Made by a program: the position numbers and the translations under genes
Source of the DNA: Hyphomicrobiales bacterium
Lineage (GTDB): Bacteria; Pseudomonadota; Alphaproteobacteria; Rhizobiales; Rhizobiaceae
Direction: 5' to 3'
NCBI GenBank assembly: GCA_900472575.1
Contig: UCIV01000033.1
Coordinates: forward strand, 62,001 to 126,000
DNA: 64,000 nt
In this document: positions 58,453 through 64,000 of the stretch, piece by piece
Position numbering within the stretch: the stretch's first letter is position 1
Layout: each line of letters begins with the position of its first letter
Notes under the pieces: generated by a model
The model's input: the letters and a program-made list of their open reading frames with translations, nothing else
Told to the model about the DNA's origin: nothing
Database searches by the model: none

Positions 58453-59244
58453 TTAGGCGCGGCGGGTCGGCGCCATCTTGCTGAGACGAGAGACGAGCTG
58501 AATGAGGCCCATGGAAAGCCAGGTCATGGCGAAGGCGATGACAGCGAGAGCGGACGGCTCATAGGCCTTGTTGGCGCCGACAAGCTGCAGATACGGACCA
58601 AAGGCCGGGCGATTGAGGAGAGCTGCCATTGTGAACTCGCCCATGACGATCGCAAACGTGATGAACGCGCCCGACAGGACACCCGACATGACATTCGGGA
58701 AAATGCAGCGAAACAATATGGTTGGCCACTTTGCGCCGAGGATTTCGGCGGCCTCGGTCAGGGTGCGAACGTCGATCGTGCGCATCGCGGTGTCGACCGA
58801 ACGATACATGTAGGGCAGCGACAGGGTGATGTAGGACATTACAAGAAGCACGTTGGTGCCGAATGTCGACCCGGTGAACGGGATGTAGGACGAGGAATTG
58901 TAGAGGCGCAAGTAACCGAAGACGATGACGATCGCCGGAATGACGAGAGGCATAAGGGTGACAAACTCGACCACCGGGCGCATCTGCGGCAAGCGAAGAC
59001 GGACCCAGTAGGCCGTCGGTACAACAAGCAGCATACCGAAGGCGATGGTGAACAGCGCCATCAGAATGGAAAAGCCGAAGGTCTGCTGAAACTGGACATC
59101 GGAAAAGACCGATCCATAGGCGTCGAAGGAATATTCACCGCGACGCATGCGCAACGAGAATTCAAATGTACCGAGCAGCGGAACGAAAAAGTAGATCAGC
59201 CCGATAGCGATAGCGAGCCAGGCGAAGAATTTCGTCATCTTCAT
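58453..59244 (-). CDS. ABC transporter permease (second)
   Basis: 263 residues, six helices. The cytoplasmic EAA loop TLTEAAEILGAKWPTILFRC contacts the ATPase, and FAIVMGEFTMAALLNRPAFG is typical of the PotC-like partner. I start at ATG 59244 (MKMTKFF). A GTG at 59259 overlaps the preceding stop (GTGA) and is a fair alternative that would add five residues. Confidence 0.88.
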   Translation of the reverse strand: MKMTKFFAWLAIAIGLIYFFVPLLGTFEFSLRMRRGEYSFDAYGSVFSDVQFQQTFGFSILMALFTIAFGMLLVVPTAYWVRLRLPQMRPVVEFVTLMPLVIPAIVIVFGYLRLYNSSSYIPFTGSTFGTNVLLVMSYITLSLPYMYRSVDTAMRTIDVRTLTEAAEILGAKWPTILFRCIFPNVMSGVLSGAFITFAIVMGEFTMAALLNRPAFGPYLQLVGANKAYEPSALAVIAFAMTWLSMGLIQLVSRLSKMAPTRRA

Positions 59245-59255
59245 CTCTGTCGCCC

Positions 59256-60131
59256 TCACTTCTGCCAGCGTTCGGCGCGCATGCGCAGCCAGATATAGAG
59301 AATGTTCGACAGGCCGGTGATGACGATCATGCCAAGCGCCAGCGCATAACCCAGGTTCGGGTTATGCAACACGTCGCCGCGGATCTGCGCATAAAGAAGG
59401 ATCGGCACGATATTGAGAGAGGAGCCGGTCAATGCATAGGCGGTGGCAATGGCACCGAAAGCATTGGCGAAGAGAAGCAGGCTGGTGCCGAGCAGGCTTG
59501 GCCAGAGGATCGGGAAGGCGACCATCCGCCAATATTGCCAAGTCGAGGCGCCGAGGATTTCCGAGGCCTCGCGCCACTCCTTCTTCAGGCCGTCGAGAGC
59601 CGGGGTCAGGATCAGAACCATCAGCGGGATCTGGAAGAACATGTAGGTGACGGTCAAACCGACGAAGGACAGGAGATTGAAACCGGTCGAATATAGATTG
59701 AAGCCGAACCAGTCGCGCAGGAATACCGTGACGAGGCCGGTGCGGCCGAGCGTGGCAATGAAGGCAAAAGCAAGCGGCACGCCGGCAAAATTCGAGGCGA
59801 CGCCGGAAAATGTCAAAAGGCCGGAGCGAATCCAGGAGGGCAGGCCGCCGAGCACGATTGCCCAGGCGAGGAAAAAGCCGATCAGCGCGCCGCCGAGCGA
59901 AGAGGCAAACGAGACCTTGATCGAAATCCAGTAGGCCGAGAGGATTGTCGGTGTGAAAAGGTCAGCGATATTCTTGAAGGTGAACTGACCGTCCGGCGTG
60001 AAAAAAGCTCCCATCACGAGATAAAGCGTCGGAACGATCAGAAACATCAGCGCGAAAATCATGAACGGCGCGATGCCGAGCCAATCGATGACGGTGCGTC
60101 TGTCGATGAAGGACGATGATGCCGTTGTCAT
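59256..60131 (-). CDS. ABC transporter permease (first)
   Basis: 291 residues, six helices. The EAA loop is WREASEILGASTWQYWRMVA. IAPFMIFALMFLIVPTLYLV begins the membrane part, as in PotB-like permeases. Pairs with the following permease. Start ATG 60131; the frame runs open upstream through the hairpin and into the binding-protein gene, but is not coding there. Confidence 0.88.
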   Translation of the reverse strand: MTTASSSFIDRRTVIDWLGIAPFMIFALMFLIVPTLYLVMGAFFTPDGQFTFKNIADLFTPTILSAYWISIKVSFASSLGGALIGFFLAWAIVLGGLPSWIRSGLLTFSGVASNFAGVPLAFAFIATLGRTGLVTVFLRDWFGFNLYSTGFNLLSFVGLTVTYMFFQIPLMVLILTPALDGLKKEWREASEILGASTWQYWRMVAFPILWPSLLGTSLLLFANAFGAIATAYALTGSSLNIVPILLYAQIRGDVLHNPNLGYALALGMIVITGLSNILYIWLRMRAERWQK

Positions 60132-60162
60132 GAAATAGCGCTTCTGTGGGAGACGAAAGAAA

Positions 60163-60188
60163 GCCTCCCCGCCGACAGACGGGGAGGC
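60163..60188 (-). terminator. Intercistronic hairpin between binding protein and permease genes
   Basis: GCCTCCCC, 10-base loop, GGGGAGGC, then on the minus strand TTTCTTTC. Placed in the 65-base gap between the substrate-binding protein and first permease genes. Likely a partial terminator that keeps permease levels lower than binding-protein levels. Confidence 0.62.
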
Positions 60189-60196
60189 GAGATGCA

Positions 60197-61300
60197 TTAC
60201 TGAACGTTGGCGCCGACGACCGAATCCCACTTGGTGGTGATGGCGGTCTTGCCTGCGGCCTGTTCGTCGAGAGTCGGGAACTTGGCCTTCTCGTAAGCTG
60301 CTGCCGGCGGCAGTGCGTCGAGCATTTCCTTCGGGATCTTGTTGTTCTTCGCAAGATCGTTGAAGCGGATCGGGTGGCAATATCCCTTCAGATAACCGAG
60401 CTGGCCTTCGTCGGAATAGATATATTCCATCCACAGCTTGGCTGCGTTCGGGTGCGGTGCGAAGGCCGAGATTGCCTGGACATATACGCCGGCGACAACA
60501 CCGGTCTCCGGAACGACGACTTCGAGCGGCGGGTTGCCCTTCAGCGTGTCGCGCCAGGAGAGGCCGTTATAGTCCCAGGCGATGACGATCGGGGTGGAGC
60601 CCTGAGCGAGCGAGGCGGACTTGCCGATGACAGGCACGAAATTGCCAGCCTTGTTGATCTCCGAGAACAGCTTCAGGCCGGCTTCGCCAGCCTTGGTGGC
60701 ATCGGTTTCGCCGCCGGCAAGACCGGCTGCGTAGACGGCCTGTACGGCCTGGTTGGAGCCGCGCGGGTCACCTGCGAGCGCAACCGAATTGGCATAGTCG
60801 GACTTGGTGAGGTCCTTCCAGTCCTTCGGGACTTCCTTGACGATGTCGGTGTTCACGACGAAGGAGAGAACGCCGTAATAGTCGCCATACCAGTGGCCGT
60901 CGGCATCCTTTGCGTCAGCCGGGATCGAATCCCAGGTGGAGACCTTGTAGGGCTGGATCAGGCCTTCGGCCTTGGAAGAGGGGCCGAAGGAGAGGCCGAC
61001 GTCGATGACGTCAGGCGCCTGCGGACCGGTATTGCCCTTGTTGGCCTTGATCGCTTCGATTTCGTCACCAGAGCTTGCGTCCGGGTTCAGTTCGTTGACT
61101 TCAATGCCGTACTTCTTCTTGAAGCCGGCAATGATGTCACCGTAACCGCACCAGCTGTGGGGTAGCGCAATGGTCGTCAGCGAACCTTCCTTCTTGGCGG
61201 CTGCGATCAGTTCGGCGCTCGGCTCGGCAAAAGCGAAGCTTGTGGATGCGACGACTGCGGCGGTCGTCAGCGAAAGCAGGCGATGAGCGTTCTTGAGCAC
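60197..61300 (-). CDS. ABC transporter substrate-binding protein, family 1
   Basis: 367 residues. Signal peptide RLLSLTTAAVVASTSFAFA, then a two-lobed periplasmic binding fold: AAKKEGSLTTIALPHSWCGY, PDVIDVGLSFGPSSKAEGLI, VAGVYVQAISAFAPHPNAAK and IYSDEGQLGYLKGYCHPIRF. It resembles binding proteins for polyamines, iron or phosphonates; the ligand cannot be named. The start is GTG 61300, 6 bases after a perfect AGGAGG. First gene of the importer operon. Confidence 0.88.
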   Translation of the reverse strand: MLKNAHRLLSLTTAAVVASTSFAFAEPSAELIAAAKKEGSLTTIALPHSWCGYGDIIAGFKKKYGIEVNELNPDASSGDEIEAIKANKGNTGPQAPDVIDVGLSFGPSSKAEGLIQPYKVSTWDSIPADAKDADGHWYGDYYGVLSFVVNTDIVKEVPKDWKDLTKSDYANSVALAGDPRGSNQAVQAVYAAGLAGGETDATKAGEAGLKLFSEINKAGNFVPVIGKSASLAQGSTPIVIAWDYNGLSWRDTLKGNPPLEVVVPETGVVAGVYVQAISAFAPHPNAAKLWMEYIYSDEGQLGYLKGYCHPIRFNDLAKNNKIPKEMLDALPPAAAYEKAKFPTLDEQAAGKTAITTKWDSVVGANVQ

Positions 61301-61825
61301 GGATGTCCTCCTGAGGTTTGATCGTGTCGGCGGCAACTCGTAGTGCGGTATCGTGAACTGTATGTGACAGTCGATTGCCGGATCATCAGGCCATAAGCTC
61401 CAGCTTTCAAAGCATTTTTTTCGCGATCGTCAAAAACGGCGGGGCTGCGGCTGTGGATAACCGGGTCGGGACGTCGTGGATGGAACACGTAAGGCGCAAT
61501 TTGGCCAGATGCAGGATGAAGTTCCATTTGACGACAACTTGAAAGTGAAGAATGCTTGCATCAATCTTTCGTTTACGGTGTCCGGTCGTCTTCTGAATGG
61601 CCGCGTCTGCCTCGTGATTTCGGAGGATGATGCATTTCAACAGATCGGTCGAGGGATCGCGACTGGTCTGAAACACGGTAGGGCCATCTGGCAACAACCG
61701 AACAAGATCCTCCTGGGAGTCGTCAAAGCTGTGCGGTCCGGACACCGAAATATCGGGTCTTGACGGTCTATGGGCATATCCGGCCGCTGGGGCAGGAGCC
61801 CTTTGCTTTGAGCAGGAGAAGGGGA
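61301..61825. other. Divergent intergenic region between the ABC operon and the ethanolamine-type permease
   Basis: About 525 bases. Open frames cross it on both strands, but none has a recognisable protein pattern or a convincing ribosome site. Promoters for both directions should lie here; I could not assign them. Confidence 0.4.
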
Positions 61826-63325
61826 ATGGAAAGTTCATCTGCTGGCGTCAGCTACAAGAAGGCTGATGCATCCTATTTCGATAAGCGCGGTCTGTCGCGT
61901 TATGCCGGTGTCTGGTCGCTTTGGGCGCTCGGGGTCGGTGCCGTTATTTCCGGGCATTTCTCGGGCTGGAACTTCGGTTTTGCGACCGGCGGCTGGGGTG
62001 GCATGCTGGTGGCAGGCATGATCATCGCGGTCATGTATCTCGGCCTGACATTTTCGATCGCGGAAATGAGCCCGGCGCTGCCGCATACCGGGGCGGCCTA
62101 CTCCTTTGCCCGCACTGCGATGGGGCCGTGGGGCGGATTTCTCACCGGTCTTTGTGAAAACGTTGAATATGTGCTGACGCCGGCGGTCATTGTCACCTTC
62201 ATCACGGCTTATGTGAACTCGATCCTTGGTCTCGATCCAGCCTATTCGCCGCTTCTGTGGATATTGTTCTATGGCGTATTCCTGGCGCTGAATGTTTTCG
62301 GCCTGGAACTTTCGTTCAAGGTAACATTGGTTATCACGCTGATTTCTCTGGCGGTGCTGGTGTTCTTCTGGATTAGCGCCATCCCGAACATGGATTTCTC
62401 CCGTTGGGCGCTGAATATCGGTGTTGGACCGGATGGCTCGGCGATCGAATTGCCCGAAGGTAACGGCGACTGGTTCCCATTCGGTTTTTCGGGTGTTCTT
62501 GCGACGCTGCCCTTTGCCGTGTGGCTGTTTCTTGCCATCGAGCAACTGCCGCTGGCGGCGGAAGAGTCCGTCGATCCGAAGCGTGACATGCCCAAGGGGA
62601 TCATTCTCGGCATTATTACCCTGATGGTCTCGGCCTTCATGATCGTGCTTCTCAATCCGTCATTGCCGGGTGTCGGGGCCTTCCATTTGGGTTCGGCGCT
62701 CGAGCCGCTGCTTGATGGCTTCAAGGCCGTTTATGGTGACAGCGGTGTCGTCATCCTCGGGCTCGTGGCGCTGACCGGACTGATCGCCAGCTTCCACACG
62801 ATCCTCTACGCGCAAGGCCGGCAAATCTATTCGCTTTCGCGTGCCGGTTATTTCCCGACTGCGCTCTCAGTTACTCATCCAGTCTACAAAACGCCTTATG
62901 TTGCGATGATGGCCGGTGCTGCCGTTGGTCATGCAGTCATGTTGGTCATCTGGTTCGCGCTCGGCGCGGAGCAGGGCGGGACGGTGATCGGCGCAGTGCT
63001 CCTGAACATGGCCGTTTTCGGAGCGATGTTCTCCTATATCATGCAGGCGATCTCCTTCATCATCCTGCGCAAGAAGCTGCCAAATATCGAGCGGCCGTTC
63101 CGCTCGCCGCTTGGCATCCCCGGTGCTGCTCTGACAATCGGGATTGCCGTCGTCACGCTGATCTATCAGGTCCAGGATCCGAATTTCTTCAAGGGTGTGG
63201 TCTGGGTCGTCATGTGGTTCGCCGTGGCGATCGCCTATTTCGCCATCGTCGGTCGCCATCGGCTGATTCTCTCCCCGGAGGAAGAGTTTGCCATGGGGCA
63301 CAAGGAGGCGGCGTCGCTCGCCTGA
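61826..63325 (+). CDS. APC-superfamily permease, ethanolamine permease type
   Basis: 499 residues, about 12 helices. YKKADASYFDKRGLSRYAGV, WALGVGAVISGHFSGWNFGF and LGLTFSIAEMSPALPHTGAA are close to the ethanolamine permease subfamily (Eat/EutP-type) of amino acid permeases. Later FLAIEQLPLAAEESVDPKRD matches the same group. Imports ethanolamine or a related amine. Start ATG 61826 follows AGGAGAAGGGGA. No ethanolamine ammonia-lyase genes are in the window. Confidence 0.85.
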   Translation: MESSSAGVSYKKADASYFDKRGLSRYAGVWSLWALGVGAVISGHFSGWNFGFATGGWGGMLVAGMIIAVMYLGLTFSIAEMSPALPHTGAAYSFARTAMGPWGGFLTGLCENVEYVLTPAVIVTFITAYVNSILGLDPAYSPLLWILFYGVFLALNVFGLELSFKVTLVITLISLAVLVFFWISAIPNMDFSRWALNIGVGPDGSAIELPEGNGDWFPFGFSGVLATLPFAVWLFLAIEQLPLAAEESVDPKRDMPKGIILGIITLMVSAFMIVLLNPSLPGVGAFHLGSALEPLLDGFKAVYGDSGVVILGLVALTGLIASFHTILYAQGRQIYSLSRAGYFPTALSVTHPVYKTPYVAMMAGAAVGHAVMLVIWFALGAEQGGTVIGAVLLNMAVFGAMFSYIMQAISFIILRKKLPNIERPFRSPLGIPGAALTIGIAVVTLIYQVQDPNFFKGVVWVVMWFAVAIAYFAIVGRHRLILSPEEEFAMGHKEAASLA

Positions 63326-63341
63326 TCAGGAAGGGCAAGAA

Positions 63342-63374
63342 AACGGGGCGATCGCTGTTTGGTGTCGCCCCGTT
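63342..63374 (+). terminator. Hairpin after the ethanolamine-type permease gene
   Basis: AACGGGGCGA, 13-base loop, TCGCCCCGTT: 10-bp perfect stem 17 bases past the permease stop. There is no T run, so termination is probable but not certain. Confidence 0.5.
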
Positions 63375-63528
63375 GATACCCGAATGCATCAGTTTACGGT
63401 GATGCAGCCGCGCCAGGCTGCGAATTAACCGCTGATTAACCATCTTTGGAAAAGATGTAGCTGAGAAGGCCCCATGCTTCGGGGATGCCAGCAGAGCGAT
63501 GCGGCTCGTCACCTCCAAGGAATGGAAA

Positions 63529-64000
63529 ATGCCAGTCATATCTTTCGCCAATGCCAAGGGCGGAGCCGGGAAAACGACCGCAGCGCTGCTGCTGGCGACC
63601 GAGCTTGCCCATCAGGGATTTCGTATCACGATCATAGATGCCGATCCGCAGCGCTGGATCAGCCAGTGGCAGGAGACCTCCGGTGAGGTCCGCAATATCG
63701 AGGTGATCTCGGAGGTTACCGTTGCGTCACTTCACTGCCACTTGCGGGAAATGGCCTCCGCTACCGACTATTTCATCATCGACCTTGCAGGCGCGCGCGA
63801 TGCGTTGGTGACAACGGCGCTCGGGCTTTCTGACCATGTGTTTATCCCGGTGCAGGGTTCGGCGATGGATGCCAAGGGGGCTGCGCAAATCCTCGACCTT
63901 CTGGCGATGATGAAGGAGAAGGGCAGGCTGGATATTGCGCATTCGGTCGTATTGACGCGAGTAACGTCGATGGTCACGACCAAGGCGCTGCTTGCCATCA
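63529..64000 (+). CDS. ParA-family ATPase (5' part, cut by window edge)
   Basis: Begins MPVISFANAKGGAGKTTAAL at ATG 63529, 7 bases after AAGGA, and continues open to the window end (157 codons). The deviant Walker A KGGAGKTT, IIDADPQRWISQW and DYFIIDLAGARDALVTTA are the A, A' and B motifs of ParA/MinD ATPases. This branch resembles ParA-like proteins sometimes encoded away from parB. Its role (segregation or positioning) cannot be decided without the rest and its neighbours. Confidence 0.85.
   Translation, partial: MPVISFANAKGGAGKTTAALLLATELAHQGFRITIIDADPQRWISQWQETSGEVRNIEVISEVTVASLHCHLREMASATDYFIIDLAGARDALVTTALGLSDHVFIPVQGSAMDAKGAAQILDLLAMMKEKGRLDIAHSVVLTRVTSMVTTKALLAI

Noticed and set aside
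61407..61838. 143-codon minus-strand frame in the gap before the ethanolamine-type permease
   Set aside because: It overlaps the permease start region, has no ribosome site and no protein-like pattern.
1..64000. CRISPR arrays, insertion sequences with transposases, rRNA genes
   Set aside because: No regularly spaced repeats, transposase motifs or rRNA-like sequence were seen on either strand.

Overview
The window is a stretch of chromosome from an alphaproteobacterium of the family Rhizobiaceae (Rhizobium/Agrobacterium/Allorhizobium type). The placement rests on the order carB ... carA - GatB/YqeY - dnaG - rpoD, the long acidic RpoD N-terminus, Rhizobiales-restricted proteins such as DUF930, an RpoE/ChrR sigma pair, EcfG-type promoters, and a galactarolactone pathway that matches the Agrobacterium one. 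Coding density is high and most genes have G/C-rich third positions.

Layout. 1-10.2 kb: the 5' part of carB, a PAP2-like membrane protein, three efflux carriers (Fsr-like, Tet-like, MATE), a zinc metallopeptidase and a diguanylate cyclase. 10.3-18.5 kb: conserved housekeeping block carA, GatB/YqeY, dnaG, rpoD and a TonB-like DUF930 protein. 18.6-22.5 kb: a decayed mobile region. It holds a broken phage terminase, the C-terminal half of an adenine methylase, an unrecognised 407-residue protein, and a 1.4 kb unit with a lone C5-cytosine methyltransferase. That unit is bounded by 17-bp direct repeats, one of which is the 3' end of a tRNA-Ile(CAT) gene. 22.7-26.3 kb: small envelope and metabolic genes. 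26.3-31.5 kb: an ECF sigma factor/ChrR anti-sigma pair, divergent from an amine oxidase - DUF1365 - cyclopropane synthase-like operon (lipid modification under singlet-oxygen type stress). 31.6-35.5 kb: response regulators, a DnaJ-like chaperone and two Crp/Fnr paralogues, with EcfG-type promoters. 35.6-43.6 kb: pepT, then a D-galacturonate/galactarate operon (TRAP transporter, galactarolactone isomerase, galactarolactone cycloisomerase, KdgD and a FadR-type regulator). 43.9-54.3 kb: DUF922 protease, M20 peptidase, a VOC-hydrolase fusion, ROK kinase, CutC, an AGE-family epimerase, and metH behind a palindrome that looks like a SahR operator. 54.5-64 kb: an acyltransferase, an MHS-family carrier, a complete ABC importer, an ethanolamine-type permease and the start of a ParA-type ATPase.

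The most unusual region is 18.6-22.5 kb. The 1.4 kb unit has attachment-like repeats and paired 12-bp-period repeats (TGCCAACA core) near both ends, but no recombinase gene. Its methyltransferase gene contains a second, 285-codon open frame on the same strand. The two ATGs lie 4 bases apart behind one Shine-Dalgarno sequence. The unknown 407-residue protein beside it is a plausible island cargo gene. All family calls come from reading the sequence and from memory of the families; no database search was run.
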